Assembly: GCF_020080835.1 (NCBI RefSeq)
Contig: NC_058165.1
Coordinates: forward strand, 15,617,915-15,681,914
Length of the DNA stretch: 64,000 nucleotides
From: Cotesia glomerata
Taxonomy: Eukaryota; Arthropoda; Insecta; Hymenoptera; Braconidae
Direction of reading: 5' to 3'
Part shown: piece by piece, positions 1 to 10,963 of the stretch
Layout of the letters: each line of letters starts with the position of its first letter
Numbering within the stretch: the first letter of the stretch is position 1
The notes under the pieces: model-generated
What the model was told of the DNA's origin: nothing
The model's input: only the letters and a program-made list of their open reading frames with translations
Databases searched by the model: none
Position numbers and translations under genes: made by a program

Positions 1-1482
1 GAAGCTCAATGAATTTTTTATTTTCCCCATGTAAACTACGAAAAAAATTTTTTATGCATTTTTCAAGTTAATTATTCTTGTAGGAAATTTAATTTCTCTA
101 CCAAAAAAGTACTTCCTCGAAGTAGTTTCTTCGTAATCTTAACGAGTAAAAATTATTGAGCTTTCTAAATAGCTGCATCAAAAGCAAAATTTGAACGAAG
201 ATAGTTTCAAAAAGCATCTTTTCTGAAAACTTCTTGGTAACTTTGACATGTATTTATTTCAGAATTTATCAAAGTAGACCGCTTTCTAATATAATTAACA
301 CATGTCTTTTGGTGAATTATTAACTGTGAATTATGAATAATTTTTCTCATTACAATTTGGGATATTTTTTCCTATGAGCAATGATTTTTTTAAAAATTGA
401 ACTTGAATTTCATTACGGAATCTGAATCAAGAGCAAGCTTGTCCTTCCGGATATATACTGAATTTAATTTTTTTATTTAAGAACATGTAGGACAGGTGAA
501 TATTTAAATTTTGAACACGATGCTGGGACGCTTTTTGACCGAATGAAAAATCATGAAACTTTGCAGGAGAACGTGTAAATAGAAGTCCTTTCGTGAATTG
601 ATTCTTTTATTTTTAAATCTTCTAATCTTTGAAAAAAAATGATAAATAAACAGGTAGAGTTCGTGCGTAAAACTGCTCTTATCTCAGGAGTCATCACATA
701 TTTAAGTAAATAAGTTTTTGACTATAAAGAAATTAAGTTAATAAACATACAACCAATATAATCTATAGAGACTTATTTAATTTTTTGGTTATTTCTTTAT
801 TTTGGTTTATATTACTTCTTATAAGACATAATTATTAAAATGCAGCCAGGTTAGGGTAAAAATTAATTACTCATCAACAAAAATTTAATTTTCTATATAT
901 CTTCATGTAGGCCGTGCAAGAGAGTGCTAAAAGTAAATTATCTAGTTTAATTTTTTAAGCAGTGGTTAGAGTATTTACAAAGTCTGATAATCTCCTTCAG
1001 TGCATTTTACATGTGGTTCAAATAAACAAAACGATATATTCAATTGTCATTTGTTGTCACTGGTCCAGACTGAATTACCGATATCAGACTGTATACCATG
1101 TTTTTAAGAAAAAAATATAAATTACATAATCAAATACTTTGAAACAGAAAATGTGATACAACGTGGATTCTAAAATCATATCTGATTAAATTTTCTTTTA
1201 TTGCGAGTATTTAAAGCTTAATAACTTTTTACTTGTTAGGATTACGAAAAAACTAGTTCAATACTTTTTTGTAGAGAATTAAATTTCCTATAAGAATAGT
1301 TGACGAAAAATACAAAAAAAAATTTTTTTACGTGTTATTTAAATGGGAAAATAAAAATTCATTGAGCTTCATGAAGAATTGAGATATCAAGCTGCGCTTT
1401 GGAGAGAATTTTTTTATACCTTAGAGAAGTTTTTAAGACAGCAGCACTTGAAAAAAATAAAAATGTTTTTGGACCACTCTAA
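1..1482. mobile_element. Long-TIR DNA element, copy E1 (left end outside window)
   Basis: This AT-rich stretch has no credible coding. Read in reverse complement it matches 3604-4576 followed by 6293-6900, so the two loci are copies of one element. Its right end reads CCACTCTAA at 1474-1482, and the other copy starts TTAGAGTGG at 3604. The ends of the element are inverted copies of each other over about 300 bp; both arms carry the segment about a reading of GAGCTTCATGAA and GATATCAAGCTGCGCTTTG. I infer a non-autonomous DNA transposon with long terminal inverted repeats, superfamily unknown. The left terminus lies before base 1. Confidence 0.7.
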
Positions 1483-1499
1483 TAATGATATATAGATTT

Positions 1500-1639
1500 T
1501 TTTTACCGGGCGGGTACATAGTCTGGATATACTTATATCAAGGCATATATAGTCTGATATGGCCAATTTCCATATCAGGCCTGATATGGACGGTTTATAT
1601 CAGGCCCGATATAGTCTGATCAGAAAATTTTTTCACGGG
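1500..1639. repeat. Palindrome-array element ending at the scaffold gap
   Basis: After a CCGGGCGGGT signature at 1506-1515 the sequence is a run of near-palindromic copies of a TATATCAGGC / GATATGG motif, including a perfect 20-bp palindrome at 1570-1589. It ends in AAAATTTTTTCACGGG just before the N run. Two other stretches, 15690-16925 and 62775-62880, share the architecture and a CCGGGTGGG-like signature but use a different iterated motif. No coding is seen. Probably a small non-autonomous element. Confidence 0.5.
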
Positions 1640-1739
1640 NNNNNNNNNNNNNNNNNNNNNNNNNNNNNNNNNNNNNNNNNNNNNNNNNNNNNNNNNNNNN
1701 NNNNNNNNNNNNNNNNNNNNNNNNNNNNNNNNNNNNNNN
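1640..1739. other. Scaffold gap (100 N)
   Basis: One hundred N bases; a conventional gap of unknown true length. It cuts the palindrome-array element on its left and touches the 3' tail of a LINE on its right. Confidence 0.99.
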
Positions 1740-2730
1740 TTGATTGATTGATTGATTGATAAATTTATTTATGCCAAGGCACAGGCCAAATGGCAATTTA
1801 AATACAAAAATATTTACATTTTAAAAATAATAATATTAAATGTAAGTACATAGTTCTTAACCTAAATTTTAGAATAATATTGCAAAAACTTTTAACCATT
1901 TTAAACTTTTTCTAAACTGATTCGACTAATATCTCAATTTAAATTTTTTAATTAGTATAGAAGTACTGTAATCAACAAATTTAATCTATCAATTGTTCAA
2001 TTTATCAACTGTCTAAATTTAGCAAATAGTCAAAAACTTTATTTTTGAAGACTTCACTGCTACTTGAGTTTACGATTTCTTCTGGTAGTTCTCTCCCACA
2101 GACGAATCACGGAGATCAAGAATGAGTGTTCCATATAGGTGGTAGCAAAATGAGGTATCTTGAAGGAAGTATGTTTTTAGCTGCTAACCTATTGGAGCGT
2201 CTGGTATCAATGTCTTCTGTGAACAGGTCTCATAAGTAATTGCTTCCCAACTTGAAGTAGCTTGTAAAAGTAACAACTCATGTAATACATTCGTCGATAC
2301 TTCACCGATAGCCATCCCAGCTTTCGTCAATAAAGTGTAATATGCTCATCTTTCTTGAGATCAAAGATAAATTTTATTGAGCAGTTCATTGCACGCTGAA
2401 GTTTTAAATTGCTGTCAAATGATGAATCTATCAATGCAACAGTACAATAATCAATGAGCGGAAGGATGGTTGCAGATACTAATAATTTTCTGATAGGAGT
2501 TGAGAAGATGTTTTTTCTAACTTTGAGACAATGCAGAGCTGAATTCACTTTACTGATTATTTGAGTAATGTGATAGTTCCAAGATAAGTTTCTACTTATC
2601 TTGGATAAGTTAAATCAAACGTTAATCAAGTTTAGCAAGATCAGAAACACAATTTATTTTAAGAATTTCAGAGCCGTTATCTCTCTTCACAAAAATCTGT
2701 CCGCTTGTCACCCAAACATACAGGAGGGGA
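1740..2730 (-). pseudogene. LINE 3' fragment (reverse transcriptase C-terminus and tail)
   Basis: On the minus strand the frame at 2548-2327, with decayed upstream extension to about 2730, reads like the region after the polymerase core of a jockey/CR1-type non-LTR reverse transcriptase: a W-x-x-H-I-x-x-I segment, then 'SALHCL', then a 'LPLIDYC' block. The 3' end carries the phrase CCATTTGGCCTGTGCCTTGG and a tetranucleotide tail, (TCAA)n on the minus strand, at 1740-1760. The same tail phrase occurs at 28499-28521. The element is strongly 5' truncated and has stops. Family assignment beyond the jockey superfamily is not safe. Confidence 0.65.
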
Positions 2731-3557
2731 TTTTTGGAGAGGAGAGAGGCTTTCGATTTGCGGACAATGACTGAGCTTTCGCTGGTCGCGTACTTTTTGT
2801 CAAACGTTGTTGATCAACTGGTGGGGGAATCACCGCGATGTTAGTTACATCGCAACGTTGCCATTAGATTATTAAGTACCTACTGACGGAGAAGAAACGA
2901 AGAGAAAAGAGTTTGATTAAATGTTTATTATCATTAAAGGTTAAATATTGTAGATTATTAATTTTGCTTTAGTTTTCTAGCCTTAAAAAAATATATTGAA
3001 GAAAAAATATAAAAAACAGAGAAAGTAAACAAGATATTAATAAGTTTAAATCAATGATCGGCCAAAATTTCACGAAAAAATATATTCAAGGCTTAATATC
3101 TCGCTTAATATTGATCTTAGCGATTTGGTCCATTGGACTTTTTTTGTTGGAAATTGAATTCTCTACAAGTTTGTCATTTACATTTTTTCCGTAGCTCTTG
3201 ATATTTACGAGATAAATGCGAAAAAACGCCAATTTTATGAAAAAATCAGGTTCAGTGGCCCGTACTGCCTCGCCAGTGTGAGTTACGACTTTGCGGCAAT
3301 GGGCACTTTTGTAGAGCGTTCAATTCTAAGAAAAAACCATCTTCGATCAAAGTGATCCCATGAAATGCCGCTGAGCTTTAGAAATTCAAAAATTAAAAAT
3401 CAAAGTTTTTGTGTATTTTCAATGGGAAATATTCACATGCCTTGGTCGAGGACGTTAATTAATATTAAGAGCTCAAACTTTCAGGGAATTTTTTTTTGGA
3501 TATTTCCAACAAGAATTCACGATGGGACCGAAAAAAAAATAAAGTAAAAAAATCACC

Positions 3558-3603
<46 letters not shown>
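2731..3603. other. Gene-free AT-rich DNA ending in a (TA)n run
   Basis: I see no coding. The stretch 3120-3260 loosely resembles the interior of the neighbouring long-TIR elements. A (TA)n microsatellite occupies about 3561-3603 and forms the insertion context of the element that starts at 3604. Confidence 0.6.
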
Positions 3604-3608
<5 letters not shown>

Positions 3609-4616
3609 GTGGTCCAAAAAACATTTTTATTTTTTTTCAAGTGCTGCTGTCTTAAAAACTTTTTCTAAGGTATAAAAAAATTCTCTCCAAAGCGCAGCTT
3701 GATATCTCAATTCTTCATGAAGCTCAATGAATTTTTATTTTCCCATTTAAATAACACGTAAAAAAATTTTATTTACGTTTTCATTCGGTAAAACTACGAA
3801 AAAAATTTTTTTTGTATTTTTCGTCAATTATTCTTGTAGGAAATTTAATTCTCTACAAAAAAGTATTGAGGTAGTTTTTTCGTAATCCTAACAAGTAAAA
3901 GTTATTAAGCTTTAAATACTCGCAATAAAAGAAAATTTAATCAGATATGATTTTAGAATCCACATTGTATCACATTTTCTGTTTCAAAGTATTTGATTAT
4001 GTAATTTATATTTTTTTCTTAAAAACATGGTATACAGTCTGATATCGGTAATTCAGTCTGGACCAGTGACAACAAATGACAATTGAATATATCGGTTTGT
4101 TTATTTAAACCACATGTAAAATGCACTGAAGGAGATTACCAGACTTTGTAAATACTCTAACCACTGCTTAAAAAAATTAAACTAGATAATTTACTTTTAG
4201 CACTCTCTTGCGGCCTACATGAAGATATATAGTAAATTAAATTTTTTGTTGATAATTAGTTTTTTACCCTAACCTGGCTGCATTTTAATAATTATGTCTT
4301 ATAAGTAATATAAACCAAAATAAGAAATAACCAAAAAATTAAATAAGTCTCATAGATTATATTGGTTGTATGTTTATTAGCAATTTCTTTATAGTCAAGC
4401 TTATTTACTTAAATATGTGATGACTCCTGAGATAAGGCAGTTTTACGCACGAACTCTACCTGTTTATTTATCATTTTTTTTTTAAAGATTAAATTTAAAA
4501 ATAAAAGAATCAATTCACGAAGGACTTCTATTTACGTTCTCCTGCAAAGTTTCATGATTTTTTATTCAGTCAAAAACCCATACAAAAAATGAAGATCGGC
4601 CCGATACTAAAAAAAA

Positions 4617-4669
4617 AACACACACACACACACACACACACCCACACCCACACACACACACACACACAC

Positions 4670-4720
<51 letters not shown>
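4617..4720. repeat. (CA)n-(TA)n compound microsatellite
   Basis: About 50 bases of CA repeats followed by about 50 of TA repeats, directly upstream of a GTGACAACATCGCG segment. The same order of (CA)n then GTGACAACATCGCG recurs at 5391-5475, so the microsatellite is part of a larger repeat unit. Confidence 0.85.
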
Positions 4721-4727
<7 letters not shown>

Positions 4728-4729
4728 GA

Positions 4730-5390
4730 CACAGTGACAACATCGCGAGGGTAGTCAGGGAAGCTTCCTATGACCTTAAAACGTCGAGATCTGATGAAAA
4801 CTCGATTTTTTCAAAACAGGGTGAAAACAATAACTTCCTAATTTTTGAAAATCTTCGATTTTGTTAGTGGGAAGTTAAAAATGTCGCAGTGATTTTAAAA
4901 ACACTTGTTTTCAAATCTTTATTGACGATATCTTTTGAACTAATTAACCGATTTCTACGTTTTTGGCGGCAATCGACGCGGTTTTTAAGCTCTATAAATT
5001 ATGCTATGTCATCAAAAGTGATCCGAGAAGAAATGACGAAGTTATGTGAAAAAACACTTTTCGGTTTTTTCGGTTTTCTTTCGTTCACGCTATCTCTCGA
5101 ACGAATCAACCGATTTTGATCGGGTTGACGCCGATCGGCGTGGTTTTTCAAGCTTAAGGGCGGATTAGTTTTTGAAGTTGATCGATAGAGCTGTTTAAAA
5201 AGATATTCCAAAAATTACTTTCAAAAATGATTTTTCTTTATTTTTTAAGATTTTTCAAGATTTCTTAAAATCTATCGGTCCGAATCGGTTCAAATTCTCA
5301 GGAAATCTAAGTTCAGCGTAGCCCTTTCGAATGGCACCAACCGCGATGAAATCGGTTCAACCGTTCAAAAGTTATAAGCGAGTCACATAG

Positions 5391-5445
<55 letters not shown>

Positions 5446-5611
5446 TACATACAGACATAGTGACAACATCGCGGGGGTAGTCAGGGAAGCTTCCTGTGAC
5501 CTTCAAACGTCGAGATCTGATGAAAACTCGATTTTTGCCAAACGGGGTAAAAACAATAACTTCCCGATTTTTGAAAATCTGAGATTTTTAGCGGGAAGTT
5601 AAAAATCAAAT
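4730..5611. repeat. GGGAAGTT-type dispersed repeat, two partial copies
   Basis: Two segments (about 4730-4885 and 5455-5611) share the run ACATCGCG..GTAGTCAGGGAAGCTTCC..ACGTCGAGATCTGATGAAAACTCGA and end in GGGAAGTTAAAAAT. The same family, reversed, fills 29735-30546, and a terminal fragment lies at 27405-27445. Between the two segments the text repeats sentence-like blocks about an ATCGGTT..CGTTCAAAAGTTAT motif, as in the 30-kb copy. Confidence 0.6.
5391..5440. repeat. (CA)n microsatellite
   Basis: Roughly 50 bases of CA dinucleotide repeat inside the GGGAAGTT-type repeat. Confidence 0.9.
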
Positions 5612-6937
5612 TTTAGGTAAAATAATAAAAAAAAATTTTTTTTTCGTTATTTATTTTTGAATTATTATTATTATAAATGATTTATTAGTAAATAAATCTA
5701 TATATTTATATTTTTATATTTTTATTTATATTCATAAATCTATTTATAAGTAAATAAATCATTTATTAAAAATCATTAGTTTATTGCTAAAATATTTTTT
5801 TTTAATACTAAACAACATAATAATATCAACATAATATTTATAAAAAAAAAACATTGTTAATAATTTAAATTGGTGTTTTCTCCTAAAAAAATCTCTTAAG
5901 ATATTTTTTAAAAATTGATTTACTAATTTTTAATACATATTAGTTTATAATTTGGTCAAACGTTAAATTAAAAAAAATTGAAAACAATAATACAACATAG
6001 TAATGACTAATACGTATTAATTGTTTTCAAGTGTAATAAAGAATTAGCCAGAGCATCGGCCAAGCAATGGCTGATAATCAAATTACATACCATTATATTA
6101 TAATAAATATCGTGCGGTAACCGATGGCTTACCTAGACTAGGCCAGTACACATCGCCAATGCTTGGCCGAACATTAAAGCCGATGGTTTACCGAGGCTAG
6201 GCCGATACAAAACGCCGATACTTGGCCGAGCATTAGTAGCCGTGCCTTGGCCAATGATCGGAAATTGTTGAGCATCGGCAACTTTGTATGGGAAGCGTCC
6301 CAGCATCGTGTTCAAAATTTAAATATTCATCTGTCCTACATGTTCTTAAATAAAAAAATTAAATTCAGTATACATCCAGAAGAACTAGCTTACTCTTGAT
6401 TCAGATTCCGTAATGAAATTCAAGTTCAATTTTAAAAAATCATTGCTCATAGGAAAAAATATCCAAATTGTAATGAGAAAAATTATTCATAATTCACAGT
6501 TAATACTTCACCAAAAGACATGTGTTGATTATATTAGAAACAGTCTACTTTGATAAATTCTGAAATAAATACATGCAGTTACCAAAAAAGTTTTCGAAAA
6601 GATGCTTTGAAACTATCTTCGTTCAAATTTTCTTTTGTGCGAGCATTTAAAGCTCAATAACTTTTTACTCGTTAAGATTACGAAGAAACTACCTCAGTAC
6701 TTTTTTGTAGAGAATTAAATTTCCTACAAGAATAATTGACGAAAAATGCATAAAAATTTTTTTTTCGTAGTTTTACCGGATGAAAACGTTAATAAAATTT
6801 TTTTACGTGTTATTTACATGAGAAAATAAAAATTCATTGAGCTTCATGAACAATTGAGATATCAAGCTGCGCTTTGAAGGAAATTTTTTTTATACCTTAG
6901 AAAAGCTTTTAAGATGATAGGCAAAAAACTATATATA

Positions 6938-7294
6938 TTAGGGTGTGCCAAAATGTAACTCCCGTGGAGAACCTTTTAAAATTGGAATTTTGAGTTCCGC
7001 TTTTGATAGGGGCTGTGTTTGGGTATTTCCTAAGATATTTTGGTGTGAGACAATGTATTTGATTTTCATAGAATTTTTTAACAGAAGCTTAGTTTGGGTA
7101 TTTCCAGTGAAAATTCAAAATTTGGCCGGAAGTGCCCAATTAAATCTCCTGTTAAAAATCCTATAAATAATCAAATGAATTCTCTCAACCCGAAATATCT
7201 CAGGAAATGCCCAAACACAGCTGCTGTTAAAAGTGTAACTCAAAATTCCAATTTTAAAAGTTCTCCACGGAAGTTACATTTTGGCACACCCTAA
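6938..7294. mobile_element. MITE with TTAGGGTGTGCC termini and TA target duplication
   Basis: The ends TTAGGGTGTGCCAAAATG (6938) and its complement at 7277-7294 are inverted; the homology continues inward for about 60 bp (CTCCGTGGAGAAC-like, then AAAATTGGAATTTTGAGTT). Flanking TA occurs on both sides (6936-6937, 7295-7296). At 357 bp with no coding it fits a Tc1/mariner-type MITE. Two ORFs inside it are by-products of the inverted arms. Confidence 0.85.
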
Positions 7295-7311
7295 TATAAT
7301 ATATATATATA

Positions 7312-7756
7312 CACGGTGTCCCAAAAGTCACGGACACCATTGTAGCATCTGATGAGAAAAATAATTCTGAGACGAAAAGTCCTTAGCCATTTTTCAATTA
7401 ACCGCATAGATAATTAATTATCAATTAAAAATAACGTCTCTTTATTTGTTAGAGAGAGAACGCCAGTGTCCAGTAAAGTATATGCTAAACAAAGACACAA
7501 CTAACTGTATGACTTACTAGTTTCTATAGCTACGTAGTCACACATATTTACTTACACATTCACACGTGCAAGCGTCTTCGTTGGAACGCACTTGACTTGA
7601 CACTAGTGCTCTCTCTCTAACGCATAAAAGGACGATATTTTAATTAATAATTAATTATCTATCCGTCTGATTAAAAAATGGCTAAGGACTTTTCGTCTCA
7701 GAATTATTTTGTTTATCAGATGCTACAATGGCGTCCGTTACTTCTGGGACACTCTG
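7312..7756. mobile_element. Mariner-like MITE, 445 bp, TA target duplication
   Basis: Left end CACGGTGTCCCAAAAGTCAC and right end, read inward, CAGAGTGTCCCAGAAGTAAC form inverted repeats. These continue through a TTGTAGCATCTGAT block and a TCTGAGACGAAAAGTCCTTA block for about 100 bp. TA flanks both ends (7310-7311, 7757-7758). The GTGTCCCA-type terminus is usual for mariner-derived MITEs. No coding. Confidence 0.88.
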
Positions 7757-7766
7757 TATATATATA

Positions 7767-8060
7767 TTAGGGAGGCACAAAAAAACCGACTATTTTTTTT
7801 TTTTTAAGTCGAGTGAAAAAATGTTAGTTTTTGATGTTTTAAGAGCTCTCTCCAAAGGACAGCTTAAAAAAAATTTTTTAAGATGTCGCTCCAAATTTTT
7901 TTAAAATTCAAAAATTGTCAAAAATCGAATTTTTTATTTTTTTTTCTCGTTACGGTATAATTTTATAGACTAAAAAAAAATAAGTTTCTGAAAATTTCAG
8001 TTCAAAATTTGAATTTTGAAAGGTCGCTCATAATTTTTTTCAATTTATTAGTGCATTAGT
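7767..8060. mobile_element. Single end of a third TTAGGG-type MITE
   Basis: TTAGGGAGGCACAAAAAAAC starts at 7767 directly after a TA run, in the style of the two MITEs before it. I could not find a matching opposite end within the next kilobase, so the element is truncated or much diverged. The extent to 8060 is a guess from base composition. Confidence 0.4.
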
Positions 8061-8224
8061 TTAGATTTTCTCGAGCAACCTTTTACTATTCAAATTAAAA
8101 TTCCATGCATTTTTTTTTTTTTTTATTTAGTACAATAATCGATAAAAATACATCACGAGATGAACTAAAAATCAAGCACAACATAGAAAATATAATTTTT
8201 TTTTAATTTAATAATTTTATTTAA

Positions 8225-8350
8225 TCAACTGCCAGGCGTGGGTTCGAGTCCCAAGCTGGTCTTAGAAACCAGCTTGGTTGAGATTTGACCTTGCCGCGTA
8301 GGTTAAGATTTTTTCAAACCAAAAAGACCCCAACGTACCACTCCCAACAC
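8225..8350 (+). repeat. tRNA-related SINE-like fragment
   Basis: The sequence GTGGGTTCGAGTCCCA at 8238-8253 is a good RNA polymerase III B box within a T-arm-like stem. A similar phrase (CCAGGCATGGGTTCGAGTCC) occurs at 38867-38886. No complete tRNA cloverleaf can be drawn here, so this is more likely a SINE head than a tRNA gene. Confidence 0.45.
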
Positions 8351-9202
8351 TTAAAGTCGGCGATATGACTAATTAAGGGGTTATATACAGTTAGACGGCC
8401 GAAAAAAAGTGAATTTTCCAGAATTTTTTCTGAGAAAACTTAAATATATTGATCCAAAAATTTATACACATATCCACAGATTCGGTAGAATCTGGCGCCA
8501 AGTTCCGTTCAAATCCGTTGTAAACGGAGCGTCAGACTACCGAGTGTGTTTACTGTAAGCAGAACGGTATTTCGAGGTTGGAAAATTTTATTTAATTCGA
8601 CGGTACTTCTTGTTCCTAAATTTTATATTATAACAGTAATTCATACTTTATTTTACTGATATAAATTAATTATATTTAATTATAACCATTAATTTACTTG
8701 AAATTATTAAATTTTATCAGCACAAACTATAGCAAGCTCAAAAATTTCGATCCTGACTTTTTTTCGATGTAAAAAGTGACATGCCACAGACTAAGTAATT
8801 CGAGAATGCATGGTAATCCTCCAATAGATGGGAAACTACAGTTAAAAAAATAAATTTAAGAATACACACAGAAAATTTCATATCGTTCCGGTGAATATTT
8901 TCAAAGTTACAAGCAAATTTGAAAAGGCGTTTCAGAGTGCTTGGAAGTACAAGGTCGGAGCGGCAGCGCCTACCTGGAACGCTATCCCTTTTATGCATCT
9001 GCCTATTGTAAATTCTCCCTTCTAATGTATTTAGATGTGTAAAGCAACAGCGTGTTAGTGTTTTGCTATACCTGAAATGTAAATTAGTATTTTTCTATCC
9101 CCAAACTGGAAAATATTTAAGAGTGGTAGTCAGTATAAACAACAAAGCCAAGCAGTAAACTTGTGAGTTTGTTCATATTTTTTTGTGTAATTTTTCGTGA
9201 AA

Positions 9203-10096
9203 ATGAAGGCTTCCAGAGAAATGAGAAAATCTCTTAACATACGTAAGTCGAGAACAAAAAAGCGCAAAAATGTTTTTAATCCAAAAACAGCTGAAACGGA
9301 TGAAAGTAGTTTCAGTGCTTCGGCGAAAAAATTTAAAGAACAAGAGGAAATCTCAGTTCCACGTGATCCGTCTATTGAGTATCGCATTTTAAATTTTATT
9401 ACAGTATTTACAGAAATTTCTGAATATGTGAAATGTAAGATCTGTGACGGAAATGTCAAGTTTCAAACTGCTTCTGAACGAAGACTTGGTTTTAAAATTG
9501 TTTTGCTGTGTGATAAGTGTGCAGATCGTAACATAAATTCTAGTCCTTTTGTTGCGCATTCTTATGAAATAAATCGACGATTTTTATTTGTCATGAGAGT
9601 CCTCGAATTAGGGTTAAAAGGTGCAGCAAAATTTTGTGGATTAATGGACATGCGAGCCTTTATATCACAGCCCACTTACGATTTGATAATAGATAATATT
9701 CACTCCAGTATAAAAACAGCCATCGAAAAACTTTTTCAACAGGCTTGTACTGAAGAAAAACATTTGACTTCCGAACATCAAGGCAATGAACATTCGACAG
9801 AATTAACTGTATCTGGCGATGGTATATGGAAAAAGCGAGGGTTTAGTTCCTTGTACGATGTGACATCATTGATCGGATACTATTCTGGTAAAATCATAGA
9901 TATTGTTGTGAAAAGTTCCTACTGCAAACAGTGTGAAACTTGGAAGAAGAAACTCAGTACCGAAGAATATAAGGAATGGTATGCAGAACATAAAGATACT
10001 TGCACTGCAAATCATTCTGGTTCTTCTGGGAAAATGGAAGTTGATTCAGTCATCAAAATGTTCCAACTTTCATTGAAAAAACTCTTTCTTTCTTAA
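9203..10096 (+). CDS. Mutator-like transposase domain protein, C-terminally truncated
   Basis: The ORF encodes 297 residues from the ATG at 9203. The N-terminus is basic (K/R-rich to about residue 25), as in nuclear proteins. A C-x2-C pair at about residue 78 and a second at about 98 (CDKC) suggest a zinc-binding fold. Then come the blocks 'SGDGIWKKRGFSS', a 'C-x2-C' followed by an H-x4-C, and 'GSSGKMEVDSV'. That order matches the family Pfam calls Mutator-like transposase (PF20700), common in insect and cnidarian transposons. The family normally continues past 'MEV' into a GDGD-containing segment; here the frame stops at 10096 soon after, so the protein is truncated. The domain is known for transposons; activity is not expected. 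Confidence 0.65.
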   Translation: MKASREMRKSLNIRKSRTKKRKNVFNPKTAETDESSFSASAKKFKEQEEISVPRDPSIEYRILNFITVFTEISEYVKCKICDGNVKFQTASERRLGFKIVLLCDKCADRNINSSPFVAHSYEINRRFLFVMRVLELGLKGAAKFCGLMDMRAFISQPTYDLIIDNIHSSIKTAIEKLFQQACTEEKHLTSEHQGNEHSTELTVSGDGIWKKRGFSSLYDVTSLIGYYSGKIIDIVVKSSYCKQCETWKKKLSTEEYKEWYAEHKDTCTANHSGSSGKMEVDSVIKMFQLSLKKLFLS

Positions 10097-10232
10097 AATT
10101 ATTTTTTTTTGGTTTCTTAACTGAGTTTTTTGGTCATTTTTTTAAAAAGTCTAAGACGTTCTTTATAATATCTTTTTTTTTTGTTATTCTTACTTTGTTA
10201 TTTACTTTTTTAGTAAACAATTGCACGATAGC

Positions 10233-10622
10233 TTAATCACCTCCTTGTTTAAATAGTTTAAATATTTGTTTCAAAGAATCAACTGAAATATCATTCATAG
10301 CTAATTTTTTATATATATTCAACGAAATAATATCTTTCAAGTCTGTTAATACTTTTAAATTATGTTTTGTTTTATTTGCATCAGATAGTTCTTGCAAATA
10401 AACGTCACATTTTTTATAACAAGTGAATAAATTATTTTTTAAATTTAATAATTCCACTAAATTCTGTAAAGTTAGAACGTCATGAGCTGCATCATGAAAT
10501 GATAGTTGTTCATCATCTGAATTTTTTAAAAAATCTTGACTGAGACTCTCTAATTTAAATTTACCAGGACCTTTTCTATCACTCAAGACCGATCGAAATA
10601 TTGCTAAAGTAAAATCTGCCAT
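10233..10622 (-). CDS. DnaQ-like exonuclease fragment
   Basis: The 129-residue minus-strand frame opens 'MADFTLAIFR' and continues with a 'KFKLESLSQDFL' block and 'FHDAAHDVLTLQNL'. This is the second half of a DEDD-type 3'-5' exonuclease: substrate-side helix, then the Exo III motif H-x-A-x-x-D (here H-D-A-A-H-D). The Exo I motif (D-x-E) that should lie about 90 residues upstream is absent, because the frame begins at the Exo II region. It converges on the Mutator-like ORF inside the same TTAA-flanked unit. Exonuclease domains of this kind are found in some eukaryotic DNA transposons; the role here is inference. Truncated at the N-terminus, probably not active. Confidence 0.55.
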   Translation of the reverse strand: MADFTLAIFRSVLSDRKGPGKFKLESLSQDFLKNSDDEQLSFHDAAHDVLTLQNLVELLNLKNNLFTCYKKCDVYLQELSDANKTKHNLKVLTDLKDIISLNIYKKLAMNDISVDSLKQIFKLFKQGGD

Positions 10623-10963
10623 TTTTTAGCCGCGAAGTCATTATTTATTATTTGCAGTCTCCAACTATACGTAACCTCAAAATTATTTCAAAACATTAAA
10701 TTTTTCTACAACACATGTCTCAAGGGGCAAATGATTCTGAGCGAGAATGCAATGTAGCCAAGTCAAAAAAAAGACGCAGTGGGATTATTTTTCTACTTCT
10801 GCGCATGTGAGAAGAGGCGCAAAAGTGTACTGCATCTCAACTACTTCATATTGTAGTTATAATGCTTTACATTGGGGCATATGGGGGGAAATTTTTTTGA
10901 AAGTTGAGAACCGTTGTAGGGTAATACCTCCTTAAAGAAACTTTTGTGTTGGAGTCAATAGCA

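Larger units (their letters stand above)
4577..6292. mobile_element. Insertion with CCCATACAAA inverted termini
   Basis: The insert begins CCCATACAAA (4577-4586) and ends TTTGTATGGG (6283-6292), a perfect 10-bp inverted repeat. E1 shows the empty site: the left flank ends AAAAA and the right flank begins AAGCGTCCC, while E1 reads AAAAAGCGTCCC, so an AA dinucleotide is duplicated. Inside are two copies of a repeat ending in GGGAAGTTAAAAAT (near 4870-4885 and 5597-5611), (CA)n/(TA)n tracts, and at 6040-6300 an array of GCCGATGCTTGGCCGA-like motifs. No transposase is seen. Confidence 0.6.
3604..6930. mobile_element. Long-TIR DNA element, copy E2, split by an insertion
   Basis: The left arm (3604-3935) is repeated in inverted orientation at about 6600-6910. 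Segments 3604-4576 and 6293-6900 together match E1 (1-1482) in reverse order, which defines the element. The right end is divergent or clipped: it lacks the GTGGTCC terminus and stops in TATATATA. Between 4577 and 6292 lies an insertion absent from E1. No transposase is visible. Inferred to be a non-autonomous DNA transposon of about 1.6 kb before insertion. Confidence 0.7.
8377..10931. mobile_element. TTAA-flanked DNA element with two convergent ORFs
   Basis: TTAA occurs immediately outside both proposed ends (8373-8376 and 10932-10935). The left end reads GGGGTTATATACAG and the right end, read inward, GGAGGTATTACCCTA; they are similar but imperfect inverted repeats. Between them lie a plus-strand Mutator-like transposase fragment (9203-10096) and a minus-strand DnaQ-like exonuclease fragment (10233-10622), 136 bp apart and convergent. 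TTAA target sites are known for Kolobok and piggyBac superfamilies; which, if either, applies is unresolved. Both proteins look clipped where they face each other or at their starts, suggesting internal deletion. Confidence 0.5.

Noticed and set aside
6133..6315. 60-codon minus-strand ORF near 6.2 kb
   Set aside because: Open frame produced by the GCCGATGCTTGG motif array, not a protein.
6945..7294. Two overlapping plus-strand ORFs
   Set aside because: They sit wholly inside the inverted arms of a MITE and mirror each other.
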